Below, piece after piece: positions 42,701 through 50,085 of a stretch of DNA of 64,000 bases; the first letter of the stretch is position 1; each line of letters starts with the position of its first letter. Below the pieces are notes generated by a model. It saw only the letters and a list, made by a program, of their open reading frames with translations, was not told the origin of the DNA and made no database searches. A program made the position numbers and the translations under genes. Origin of the DNA: Candidatus Zhuqueibacterota bacterium (GTDB taxonomy: Bacteria > Zhuqueibacterota > Zhuqueibacteria > Zhuqueibacterales > Zhuqueibacteraceae). Where the stretch lies: positions 1 to 64,000 of the forward strand of contig JAKEEU010000280.1 in assembly GCA_022616415.1 (NCBI GenBank), read 5' to 3'.

Positions 42701-42892
42701 GAGATTCGCCAGAGCATGGCCATCGTCGTCATCGGCGCATTGCTCAGCTCGACGCTGCTCACACTGGTTTTGGTGCCGATAATTTATACGTACATGGAAG
42801 GCCTGCGCGCGCGGTTGAGCCGGAAGAAGTTGGCCGCGACCAACGGCAAGTATAAAGGCGTGCCGGAGATGGTGAGCGAAGCCATGGCGTAA
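39743..42892 (+). CDS. RND efflux permease C (HAE1-type)
   Basis: Inner-membrane proton/drug antiporter, 1049 residues, normal length for AcrB-type pumps. The first helix is AFITMVFTALAALGIFAYMQ. The TM4 Asp pair is in GILVDDSIVVLENIHRHLER. The porter and docking domains are complete and the last helices (SMAIVVIGALLSSTLLTLVL) end as expected. It completes the padR-exporter-adaptor-permease operon. Only distantly similar to permeases A and B. Confidence 0.95.
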   Translation: MKLTQVSIQRPAFITMVFTALAALGIFAYMQMGVDLLPKMDWPMVSVVTIYPGAGPKEVETAVSKPIEEALSSLNGLKHVRSFSNEGVSVILAEFSFTTDVEAATNEVQRKVDGVRADLPKEIYTPTVAKSDINDFPIVRIAMSGKDTDARALYQFADEHVSQRLEQIPGVSSVEIVGGQKREIRIEVDNDRLRAYNLSVVQVSQALQRENLDFPTGKINSPTNQYIVRVAGKFTTPEAMNNIVLAAHGDSKVYLRDVARVLDTYNEDVTYTRLNAEPAIGLMLQRQSGANSVKVAALVRDELAKIEKEQNGRIHFEIAQDITQFTLHSVNEVKRDLGLAVLMVALVLFIFLHSFRNSFIVLLSIPTSLITTFIMMQAFGFTINLVSLMALALVIGILVDDSIVVLENIHRHLERGEDQKSAALKGRAEIGFAAMAITLVDVVVFLPIALIGGIVGKIFKEFGLTIVVSTLLSLFVSFTLTPMLASKWSRAGSTTLKWRWLHWLIEKFEAFQENLTERYRKWLAWGLDRRKTVVLVSFGLLILSFALVPLGFIGTEFMTEPDRGEFAVNLEMPIGTALDITDGATQRVENILASMPEVTRYLATVGKSQNEWSSAKRPNVAQISVTLQDKRERKRSTAAVMNDISKQATAIPGLIVRMSPISMFGAAQESPLQIEVKGPDLETLAPIADKVAAITAQTPGTRDAKSSWEEGQPEIQIAVDRDRAAQLGLTLGEIGVALRTAIEGDIATKYKDGNTEFDTRVVLAKANRSNPADVEKVTLVNYRGERIFLGQAAEVYYGKGPTMIGRKDRERLITVSSNLNGSVALGQITAEIQKRAAGIELPPGVTISYAGDVQNMQDMFRDMTIAITFAALFVYMIMVALFESYTHPFTIMFSIPVALVGGLGALALTGQTLNMFSMIGILLSLGLVTKNAILLVDRANDQRAKGLSAREAILEAGPTRLRPILMTTLTMVLGMMPLALALGAGSEIRQSMAIVVIGALLSSTLLTLVLVPIIYTYMEGLRARLSRKKLAATNGKYKGVPEMVSEAMA

Positions 42893-42926
42893 AACGAAAT
42901 GGGCGAGTGGGCTACGCCTGTTGGGT

Positions 42927-42970
42927 GAAAGGGAGAAAGGGCAAAAGGGCCTTTTCTCCCTTTCTATTTT
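42927..42970 (+). terminator. rho-independent terminator of efflux operon C
   Basis: GAAAGGGAGAAAGG (42927-42940) pairs with CCTTTTCTCCCTTTC (42950-42964) over a 9-base loop, followed by TATTTTTG. It lies 35 bases after the permease stop. Confidence 0.8.
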
Positions 42971-43059
42971 TGATATCAAGCTTTTCATTGACTATTTACT
43001 TTGAATTTTGTAACATGGTTAAGGAAAAATCAAAAGAGAAGGTGACAAAGAGGTGTTTT

Positions 43060-43389
43060 ATGTCCTTATCTCATCGAAACGATCGACGGATTAAGCCTTT
43101 GCCCTCCCGGAATAAAAGTGCCAAGGCAGTGCATTGGTGGGACGACTTGCCAACAGTCATGAGCTGCCCCGAATGCGGCAAAAAAGCCATGCGCAGGGCG
43201 AGTGGGCCCTGTGAACTTCTCGATGGGACGCTTATATCAGAACTGGAACGCTTTCAATGTTTTGCTTGTGGAGCCGATTTTTTTGATGACGAGGCAATGG
43301 GAGTAATCGAAAAATTTCGGCAAAGCCAATCACAAACGCCATCACAGTTGCGCCGTCGAGCCCACGTGGAAAAAGTCGAAGTTGCATGA
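43060..43389 (+). CDS. YgiT-type zinc-finger protein
   Basis: A 109-residue protein from MSLSHRNDRRIKPLPSRNKS, chosen for the GAGGTG site 7 bases before it; the frame is open upstream without a ribosome site. Two CxxC pairs, MSCPECGKK and QCFACGADFF, form a zinc ribbon like the N-terminal half of MqsA/YgiT. The C-terminal helix-turn-helix of MqsA is missing, so it is not a complete antitoxin. The stop overlaps the next start (ATGA). Confidence 0.65.
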   Translation: MSLSHRNDRRIKPLPSRNKSAKAVHWWDDLPTVMSCPECGKKAMRRASGPCELLDGTLISELERFQCFACGADFFDDEAMGVIEKFRQSQSQTPSQLRRRAHVEKVEVA

Positions 43390-44135
43390 ACGTAGAAGCT
43401 TATCTGCAACGCATTGATTATCACCGCGACCGTACCCCAAATGCTGAAACTTTGCGTAACCTGCATCATGCGCACATGCTGGCGGTGCCGTTTGAAAATC
43501 TTGATATTCATCAGGGAAGGCCCATCCTACTTGCTGAAAACCTGTTTTATGAGAAAATCGTTTTGCGGAGACGTGGTGGGTTTTGCTACGAAGCCAACGG
43601 TCTCTTTGCAGCACTCTTGCACGAGTTAGGCTTCAATGTGACCTTGCTCTCGGCACGGGTGATGGATGACGGCAGCCCCGGACCGGAATTTGATCACTTG
43701 ACTTTGCTGATGCAATTGGAAGAGCGCTGGCTCGCCGATGTCGGCTTTGGCGATTCGTTTCGCGAGCCTTTGCGACTCGACGATCCGAGCGCGCAACTCC
43801 AAAATCACGGCGCTTATCGCTTGACCAGAGATGATGAACAATGGACGTTGCTGGCGCGCTCGTCAGACAATGAGTGGAAGCCACAATACGTGTTCACGCT
43901 CCGGCCCCACCAGCTTGCCGATTTTGCCGGCAGGTGTCATTATCATCAAACCTCCCCGGAATCCCATTTTACACGAAAGCGTGTGTGCTCGCTGGCGACG
44001 CCGGCAGGCCGAGTGACATTGAGCGACATGCGCCTCATTATTACCAAAAGCGGCGAGCGGCAGGAGAGAATGTTGGCCAGTAAGGAAGAATACGCCAATG
44101 CGCTGCGAGAATATTTTGGGGTCAAGCTGGATTGA
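43386..44135 (+). CDS. nat: arylamine N-acetyltransferase
   Basis: Cytosolic enzyme moving an acetyl group from acetyl-CoA to arylamines or hydrazines; 249 residues. The Cys-His-Asp triad is visible: C67 in RRGGFCYEAN, H104 in EFDHLTLL, D123 in DVGFGDSF. The N-terminal LHHAHMLAVPFENLDIH is the usual family opening. ATGA coupling to the zinc-finger gene suggests joint expression. Confidence 0.93.
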   Translation: MNVEAYLQRIDYHRDRTPNAETLRNLHHAHMLAVPFENLDIHQGRPILLAENLFYEKIVLRRRGGFCYEANGLFAALLHELGFNVTLLSARVMDDGSPGPEFDHLTLLMQLEERWLADVGFGDSFREPLRLDDPSAQLQNHGAYRLTRDDEQWTLLARSSDNEWKPQYVFTLRPHQLADFAGRCHYHQTSPESHFTRKRVCSLATPAGRVTLSDMRLIITKSGERQERMLASKEEYANALREYFGVKLD

Positions 44136-44333
44136 ATAAAGCTGCGCATCGGACATCGACCCGCTCTAATTGCGCACGGATGAACGTGTCAATGGATCGT
44201 CAGTGGTTTCAGCTTGATTTTTGAAAAAAAATTCTGTACTTTTTGTCACGCACCTGGCTTGTAACGTGCAAAATTTAGCTGATTTAGTTTGCCATTTTTC
44301 GGGCTGGATACGTCTATTTATATAGGGAATGCC

Positions 44334-44579
44334 ATGATTTTAGTCATTGAAGAAAAAGAGCTAAAGCACTTGCCAATTACAACTGATCCAGAAATTTTGA
44401 GCGGCGCGCCGGTGTTTCGAGGAACGCGCGTACCAATTGATGCGCTGATGAATAACCTCGAGGCCGGCCTGACGCTGGATGAGTTTCTCGACAACTTTCC
44501 TACAGTCACCCGAGAACAAGCGCTGCAAGTTCTTGAGTTTTCCAAATCCACCTTGATGCGATTGGGCAAGGCAAATTGA
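44334..44579 (+). CDS. DUF433-family antitoxin-like protein
   Basis: An 81-residue protein whose core ITTDPEILSGAPVFRGTRVP is the DUF433/VapB45-like signature, followed by NLEAGLTLDEFLDNFPTVTR, a helix-turn-helix-like segment. ATG 44334 has AGGG nearby; codons further upstream carry no family sequence. The next gene starts inside its stop codon, the classical toxin-antitoxin layout. Confidence 0.88.
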   Translation: MILVIEEKELKHLPITTDPEILSGAPVFRGTRVPIDALMNNLEAGLTLDEFLDNFPTVTREQALQVLEFSKSTLMRLGKAN

Positions 44580-44893
44580 AGATATTGTTGGACGAATGCA
44601 CGCCCCGTGTGGTCAAAAAACGGCTGCCTCAATATTTTATTCGTACGGCACAAGAAATGGGTTGGGCGGGCATTAAAAATAGCAAGCTGCTCAACTTGGC
44701 CGAAGGCCAGTTTGAGGTTTTAATTTCAACCGATCAAAATCTCCCGTACCAACAAAACCTCTCCGGCAAAAAACTAGCGGTGATTATTTTGCCCAGCAAC
44801 AAGGTTCCCATCATAGCCCAGCTTATACCCGCTATCGAACAAGCATTGCAGACAATTCATCCAGCAACATTTGTTGAAATTCCGCTCCCGTGA
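44576..44893 (+). CDS. DUF5615 PIN-like toxin
   Basis: A 105-residue PIN-fold protein from a TTG start: the first acidic site MKILLDECTP and the later DQNLPYQQNLSGKKLAVIIL are typical of DUF5615. This family is predicted to act as an RNase toxin. It is coupled by a 4-base overlap to the DUF433 gene, its likely neutraliser. The central acidic cluster appears only partly conserved (EVLISTDQN). Confidence 0.85.
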   Translation: MKILLDECTPRVVKKRLPQYFIRTAQEMGWAGIKNSKLLNLAEGQFEVLISTDQNLPYQQNLSGKKLAVIILPSNKVPIIAQLIPAIEQALQTIHPATFVEIPLP

Positions 44894-44911
44894 CGAACCG
44901 TGAAATCCGAG

Positions 44912-45919
44912 ATGAAAAATTCCCCCATCCCCAGATTAGACCGGCACCCCGAACTGCGCCAGCACCTGCTCAAATATTGCCGTCTCCAGCCCGGCGAAAT
45001 TTGGCGTGATCCTTCCGGAAAGCATCGCGTCGGCTGTTTGGATGCGGCGAACCCGAGTCACATTCACAAGCTGATGGCCGAAGAACGAGCCACACTGGCG
45101 ATTCACGACCCACCGTACAATCTCGTGGCGTTTGACGAAAGAGAACTCTTCGAATATATCGCGTGGTGCAAGCAGTGGGTTGAAAACACCGATGCCGTGC
45201 TGACGGAGAACGGTTCACTTTACATCTGGCTCGGCGCCGATCAAACCGCGGGTTTTCAGCCCCTGCCGGATTTTATGATCATGATGCGTGGTACGCCGTT
45301 TCGCCCCCGCAGTTTCATTACGATGCGCAACCAGCGCGGCTACGGCACGCAGAAAAACTGGATGGCGGTGCGGCAGGAATTGCTTTATTATATCAAAGGC
45401 GAGCCGAACTTCAACATCGAAGCGGAATACACCGACATTCCCAAAATCCTGCGCGGCTATTACAAAGCAGTCAACGGCAAAGTTACCGAAAATTTCGAGC
45501 GCAGCAAATCGCAAAATATCCGCGCCGGCAACGTTTGGGTGGACATTCAGCAAGTCTTCTACCGTATGGAAGAGAACGTCAACGGCTGCTACACGCAGAA
45601 GCCGCTGAAAAGCATCGAGCGCCTCATTCGCGCCAGCTCGCAAAAAGGCGACCTTGTTCTCGATTTTTTCTGCCACGCCGGCACCACGCTCTTGGCGGCG
45701 GAAATACTCGGCAGGCGGTGTTACACCATCGACCTCGACCCGATATATTGCGAGATCGCCATCCGCCGCCTCGAACACTTCCGCGCCACCGGCAAAACCG
45801 GCTGGCAAAACGGCAATCCGTTTGAGGAAGAAATCTCGGGAGACGGCGAATTGCAATCAATGCTGCATCAACAGCAAGAAATGAAAACCGATGAGCGGCA
45901 ACAGATGGAAATATTCTGA
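44912..45919 (+). CDS. orphan DNA methyltransferase (DPPY type, N6-adenine predicted)
   Basis: A 335-residue S-adenosylmethionine-dependent DNA methyltransferase. Catalytic motif IV DPPYN (D66-N70) comes before the S-adenosylmethionine motif I (VLDFFCHAGTTLLAAE, about 250-265), which is the beta-class order. The motif-I loop FCHAG replaces FxGxG. A GTG at 44900 could extend it by four residues. No restriction endonuclease or recognition subunit is adjacent, so it is probably solitary, for regulation or self-marking. Confidence 0.88.
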   Translation: MKNSPIPRLDRHPELRQHLLKYCRLQPGEIWRDPSGKHRVGCLDAANPSHIHKLMAEERATLAIHDPPYNLVAFDERELFEYIAWCKQWVENTDAVLTENGSLYIWLGADQTAGFQPLPDFMIMMRGTPFRPRSFITMRNQRGYGTQKNWMAVRQELLYYIKGEPNFNIEAEYTDIPKILRGYYKAVNGKVTENFERSKSQNIRAGNVWVDIQQVFYRMEENVNGCYTQKPLKSIERLIRASSQKGDLVLDFFCHAGTTLLAAEILGRRCYTIDLDPIYCEIAIRRLEHFRATGKTGWQNGNPFEEEISGDGELQSMLHQQQEMKTDERQQMEIF

Positions 45920-46144
45920 AAGTTTCTGCTGCCAGCGAAAATTTGAAAGACCATCGGATAAAAGCTGCCAAACGTCGAACTGATCGATCGTGACTATTAG
46001 GGACATTGTGGCGCGTTTACAAAAGTTGGTGGCAGAAATGGCGTGGGCGACATGAGGAAAATCTGCTTGCGCATGAAAGCAAAAACGCCTAAATTGTGTT
46101 ATGATTTTTCGATAAGACTCAAGATTATGTTAAGGAGACGTCCC

Positions 46145-46930
46145 ATGCCCTCACCTTTCCCTGGAATGGATCCATATCTCGAGGCCTCACATATTTGGGA
46201 GGATTTTCATGCCAGCCTGGCGATGGAAATCCGCAATCAATTAGCCCCCGGCCTCCGGCCGCGGTACATTGCCGCGTTGATTCCGACAGTAACCTACGAT
46301 GAAGTTCTTGTCGAAAAAGCTCACCGAGCAAAGCCCGATGTGAGTGTCTGGCAAGTGGACGAGCAACCCTGGAGCGGCGAAGCTGTTGCCATCGCACCAG
46401 CCCCGCTTCTCGGCCATGTCGTGCTCGAAGAGCCGATTAGGTTATACAGCGTTGAAATTCGCGAGGCCGCAACCGGCTTGTTGGTAACTGTCATTGAGAT
46501 TCTTTCGCCAGTTAACAAGCGTCCGAGTCATGAGGCATTCGAAGATTATCGCCGCAAGCGCCGTGATCTTTTGCGCAGCTCGGCGCATCTGATGGAGATC
46601 GACCTCTTGCGCGTCGGCCACCGGCCGCCGCTGGTCACGCCTTTGCCTGAAGCGCCGTATTTCGTTTTCCTGCACCGCGGAGACAATCGCCCCGAAGTCG
46701 AAATCTGGCCGCTGCGATTTCAAAATCCTATTCCGCTGCTGCCCGTTCCATTGCTCGCGCCGGATCCGGATGTGCCTCTCGATCTCGGTCGGGCGATTCA
46801 GAGCATTTACGACGCTGCAGCTTACGACCTTCGCCTCGACTATGGCCAGGCTCCGCCCAAGCCGGACCTTGTGCCGGAGGATGCAGAGTGGGTGAGGGCG
46901 CAATTGCAATCCATCAGAGAAAAGAGTTAG
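46145..46930 (+). CDS. DUF4058 family protein
   Basis: A 261-residue protein with the diagnostic opening MPSPFPGMDPYLEASHIWED and the core VTVIEILSPVNKRP. The latter resembles the E-x-L/V-S-P-x-N-K motif of this family, which is common in cyanobacteria and planctomycetes. Function is unknown; a PD-(D/E)xK-like fold has been suggested for related families, but I cannot confirm it here. AAGGAGACG precedes the ATG; the frame upstream is not used. Confidence 0.85.
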   Translation: MPSPFPGMDPYLEASHIWEDFHASLAMEIRNQLAPGLRPRYIAALIPTVTYDEVLVEKAHRAKPDVSVWQVDEQPWSGEAVAIAPAPLLGHVVLEEPIRLYSVEIREAATGLLVTVIEILSPVNKRPSHEAFEDYRRKRRDLLRSSAHLMEIDLLRVGHRPPLVTPLPEAPYFVFLHRGDNRPEVEIWPLRFQNPIPLLPVPLLAPDPDVPLDLGRAIQSIYDAAAYDLRLDYGQAPPKPDLVPEDAEWVRAQLQSIREKS

Positions 46931-47024
46931 TAGCAGGCTGGATCCGATGCGATTTTTGTCCAACCCCTATTGCGCCAACGATGACGCCGACCAAATTCAA
47001 AAAGTTTAGCTCAAGGAGGCCGTT

Positions 47025-48710
47025 TTGTCTTCTTACTCCCGCCGTCAATTTCTCAAAACCACATCCGCTGGCGCCATCGCTGCGTCGCCGTGGTTTTCCA
47101 TGGCTTGCGGTTTATTCGAGAAGTTCGATTTGCTGATCATCGGCGGGCGCGTTTATGACGGCTCCGGCCGTCCCGGCCTCATCGGCGATTTCGGCATCAA
47201 AAACGGCAAGGTCGCGGCACTCGGCGATTTGAAAAACAAATCTGCCACAAAAAAAATTGATGCTGCCGGCATGGCGGTCGCGCCCGGTTTCATCGATTTT
47301 CATTCCCATAGCGACGAAGAGTTATTGCTCGGCGGCGAGGCCCAATCCAAAATTCGGCAAGGCGTCACCACGGAAATCATCGGACAAGACGGCGGCTCGG
47401 TGGCGCCGCTGACCGAAAAGATGCGCGCCGCGTGGAGTGAAAATCTCAAATCAAATTATGGCATTGAAATCGTTTGGCTGGATTTCGCCGGTTATTTTCA
47501 CCGTTTGGAAAAGAGCGGGCTCATCACCAACGTCGCCAGCATGGTGGGTCAAGGCTCGCTGCGGGAATATATCGTCGGCGAAGACAATCGTCCCGCCACC
47601 CCGGAAGAAATAGAAAAGATGAAAGCACTCGCCCGCGCCGCTTTTCAACAAGGCGCGTATGGCATCTCTTCAGGACTCGAATATACGCCGGGCAGTTTTG
47701 CGAGCACGGAAGAGATCATCGAAATTTGCCAAGCAATGGATGGCCGGGGAATTTACTCCACACACATGCGTAACGAGGACGACGCCGTGCTCGAGGCTGT
47801 CGACGAGGCCATTCGTATTGCGCGCGAGTCCGGTGTGGCGCTGAATATTTCGCATCTGAAAGCGCAAAACCCCAATAATTGGCACAAAGTGCCGCTCATT
47901 CTCGAAAAGCTGGAGCAAGCGCGCGCCGTCGGGATGCAGGTGACGTGTGATCGTTATCCGTATATTACCTATAACACCGGGCTTTCTTCGCTTTTCCCCT
48001 TGTGGAGCCGGGAAGGCGGCAGCGAAAAATTTGTGGGGCGTTTAAAAGATTCTTCATTGCAGGGCCAATTGCGCCAGGAAGTCCTGCGCAAAGTGGAAAA
48101 TCTCGGCGGCTGGCAAGCTGTGATGATTTCGGGATTGCCAAAAAACCCGGAGCGCCAAAAATATGAAGGCAAAAATTTTGCTGAGCTTTCGCAAAACGGC
48201 GCCGAACCCTTCAAGCTGCTCGTCGATTTGCTGATTCAGGAAGAAGGTGGCGGCGGCATGGTGGGATTCGGCATGAGTGAAGATGAGTTGACCGAGGTAC
48301 TGAATTACCCGCATGCGATGGTCGCGAGCGACGGCTCGGCTTTGGCAACCAGCGGTGTGCTGCGTTCCGGCAATCCGCATCCGCGGTCGTTCGGCACTTT
48401 CCCGCGCGTTTTGGGGAAATATGCCCGCGAAGAAAAATTGTTTGATCTCGCCGAAGCCATCCGCAAAATCACATCGTTGCCGGCGAGCACTTTGGGAATA
48501 AAGGATCGCGGATTTCTGCAAGTAGGCAACTATGCCGACGTGGTAATCTTCGATGCGGACAAAGTCATCGACCGCGCCAACTGGACGGCGCCGCACCAAT
48601 ATCCTGAAGGGATTCGCTTCGTTTTGGTGAATGGCGAAGTGGTGATTGACGACGGCGAATTCACTGGCACATTGGCGGGGCGGGTGCTGCGGGCACCGTT
48701 TGGGGCTTAG
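47025..48710 (+). CDS. N-acyl-D-amino-acid deacylase (D-aminoacylase), Tat-exported
   Basis: Amidohydrolase removing acyl groups from N-acyl-D-amino acids, or a related substrate; 561 residues. The twin-arginine signal is SRRQFLKTTSAGAIAA, followed by SMACG, which may be a lipobox. The amidohydrolase metal site is FIDFHSHSDEELL, and later motifs are GQDGGSVAPL, SSGLEYTPGSFA, ISHLKAQN and MVASDGSALATSG. TTG 47025 has an excellent AAGGAGG. Likely a periplasmic, membrane-bound enzyme for peptidoglycan or D-amino acid salvage. Confidence 0.9.
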   Translation: MSSYSRRQFLKTTSAGAIAASPWFSMACGLFEKFDLLIIGGRVYDGSGRPGLIGDFGIKNGKVAALGDLKNKSATKKIDAAGMAVAPGFIDFHSHSDEELLLGGEAQSKIRQGVTTEIIGQDGGSVAPLTEKMRAAWSENLKSNYGIEIVWLDFAGYFHRLEKSGLITNVASMVGQGSLREYIVGEDNRPATPEEIEKMKALARAAFQQGAYGISSGLEYTPGSFASTEEIIEICQAMDGRGIYSTHMRNEDDAVLEAVDEAIRIARESGVALNISHLKAQNPNNWHKVPLILEKLEQARAVGMQVTCDRYPYITYNTGLSSLFPLWSREGGSEKFVGRLKDSSLQGQLRQEVLRKVENLGGWQAVMISGLPKNPERQKYEGKNFAELSQNGAEPFKLLVDLLIQEEGGGGMVGFGMSEDELTEVLNYPHAMVASDGSALATSGVLRSGNPHPRSFGTFPRVLGKYAREEKLFDLAEAIRKITSLPASTLGIKDRGFLQVGNYADVVIFDADKVIDRANWTAPHQYPEGIRFVLVNGEVVIDDGEFTGTLAGRVLRAPFGA

Positions 48711-48813
48711 CTTTATTTTCCTTGCACACGAACGGCGATGCCAGAGGTTGCTTGGTTTAAGATTGAACAACACAACGCGGATAGGCTCTTGAGTGGCTGC
48801 ACTCTCAAATAAG

Positions 48814-48891
48814 CTTTTTAACCGCGAATGAGCGCAAATTTACGCGAATGAAAATATTAACGTTCATTGGTGTTGATTCGCGGTTTAAAAG
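48814..48891. repeat. ACCGCGAAT inverted repeat before the SDR gene
   Basis: CTTTTTAACCGCGAAT (48814-48829) is inverted at 48876-48891 with 15 of 16 matches. Between them lie degenerate GCGAATGA/TCATTGG units. It fills most of the gap between the D-aminoacylase and SDR genes. Confidence 0.75.
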
Positions 48892-48947
48892 TGCTTGCCG
48901 AAAAAACAAGGAGTTCACTTTAGAAAGACTATTTTTAAGGAGAGATG

Positions 48948-49655
48948 ATGAATTTCAAAGATAAAGTCGTGGTGATTACAGGCGGAACCGGTGCGCTCGG
49001 TAGCGCGGTCACGTCCGCTTTTTTGCAAGCCGGGGCCAAAGTTTTTGTCACCTACAGGAGCGAGCAGGAATTTGACGCTCTAAAAGCAAGTGTCAACGCG
49101 CACGCAGCGTTGACTGGAATCAAAACGAATGTTTTGGATGAGGCGAGCGTGAAGGCGATGGTGCAGCAGGCCGCGCGCTTTGGCCGCATTGAGATGCTGG
49201 TGAATTTAGTGGGCGGCTATTTGGGCGGCGTGCCGGTCACTGAAATGAGCGTCGAGCAGTGGGACAAAATGATTGATCTCAATTTGAAGTCGGCCTTCTT
49301 GTGCTGCAAGCACGTTTTGCCGGTGATGATGCAACAGAATGTTGGTAGAATCATCAACGTCGGCTCCATAGGCGGTCTGCAAGGCGGCGAGGGCACATCC
49401 GCCTACGGGGCGTCGAAAGCGGGGCTCATTAATTTTACCCAATCATTAGCGGCAGAAGGCAAACACTACACTATCACGGCCAACGCCGTCATTCCCGGTA
49501 CTATCGACACGCCGGCGAATCGTCAAGCCATGCCGCAGGCCAATTTCGATGAATGGGTGAAGCCGGAAGCGTTGGCGCAAGTCATTTTGTTTTTATCATC
49601 GGAAGAGGCACAAGCCATCACCGGCGCAACGATTCCGGTTTTGGGCAAGTTGTGA
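48948..49655 (+). CDS. short-chain dehydrogenase/reductase
   Basis: NAD(P)-dependent oxidoreductase, 235 residues. The dinucleotide motif is VVITGGTGALGSAV, and the LVGG structural motif is MLVNLVGGYLGG. The catalytic Ser/Tyr-x-x-x-Lys is GSIGG then YGASKAG. Classical SDR of the FabG-like kind; substrate unknown. Of two adjacent ATGs the second (48948) is better spaced from AAGGAG. Single gene between two repeat-filled gaps. Confidence 0.92.
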   Translation: MNFKDKVVVITGGTGALGSAVTSAFLQAGAKVFVTYRSEQEFDALKASVNAHAALTGIKTNVLDEASVKAMVQQAARFGRIEMLVNLVGGYLGGVPVTEMSVEQWDKMIDLNLKSAFLCCKHVLPVMMQQNVGRIINVGSIGGLQGGEGTSAYGASKAGLINFTQSLAAEGKHYTITANAVIPGTIDTPANRQAMPQANFDEWVKPEALAQVILFLSSEEAQAITGATIPVLGKL

Positions 49656-49877
49656 ATGGCTGGCAGGGATCGTTGTCAGAATACAGCAAAGTCAACAGAG
49701 GTGAACATTTTTTCACCAGCGCGGTGCGGGGCTTCTGCTGATATTCATCAATAAATCAGTAGGGGTCATCCCCAATGACAGATCGACCACCCCATTGCCA
49801 TATCAAAATTCCTTATTGACAATCTCATCAAACTTCGTTACTTTTAATTCTATAATTGATTGCTTGCGCCGGCATTT

Positions 49878-49942
49878 AGACCCCGGGAGTCCCGATATTC
49901 TTTGTTCATTTTTTAATAAGGAAACTCGGGACTTCGGGGTCT
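49878..49942. repeat. long inverted repeat after SDR gene
   Basis: AGACCCCGGGAGTCCCGA (49878-49895) pairs with TCGGGACTTCGGGGTCT (49926-49942) with one indel around a 30-base A/T-rich loop. It lies 27 bases after a good TATAAT (49851-49856), so it may be at the start of the porX transcript. Confidence 0.75.
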
Positions 49943-49960
49943 TATTGCTTGGCGGACGGC

Positions 49961-50074
49961 GCAGAGGACTGAGGGCGTGGCGCAAAGAGCATGGCGCATA
50001 GCGCCGAAATTCAAAATAGCACGCCATGCTCTCTGCTCTAAGCCCTCAGCGCTATGCCCTCTGCAGAAACTAAA
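49961..50074. repeat. second long nested inverted repeat directly before porX
   Basis: GCAGAGG...CTGAGGGC...AGAGCATGGCG on the left is answered by CGCCATGCTCT...GCCCTCAG...CCTCTGC on the right, ending 11 bases before the porX ATG. The 114-base structure would occupy the leader and the ribosome-binding area of porX. Confidence 0.75.
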
Positions 50075-50085
50075 TACGAAATCTC

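Noticed and set aside
42907..43059. Upstream extension of the zinc-finger gene to 42907 or 43015
   Set aside because: The extension crosses the efflux operon terminator, and only 43060 has a ribosome site.
49816..49856. TTGACA (49816-49821) with TATAAT (49851-49856) as a promoter pair
   Set aside because: The spacing is 29 bases, too long for a standard sigma-70 promoter; the TATAAT may be real with a weak -35.
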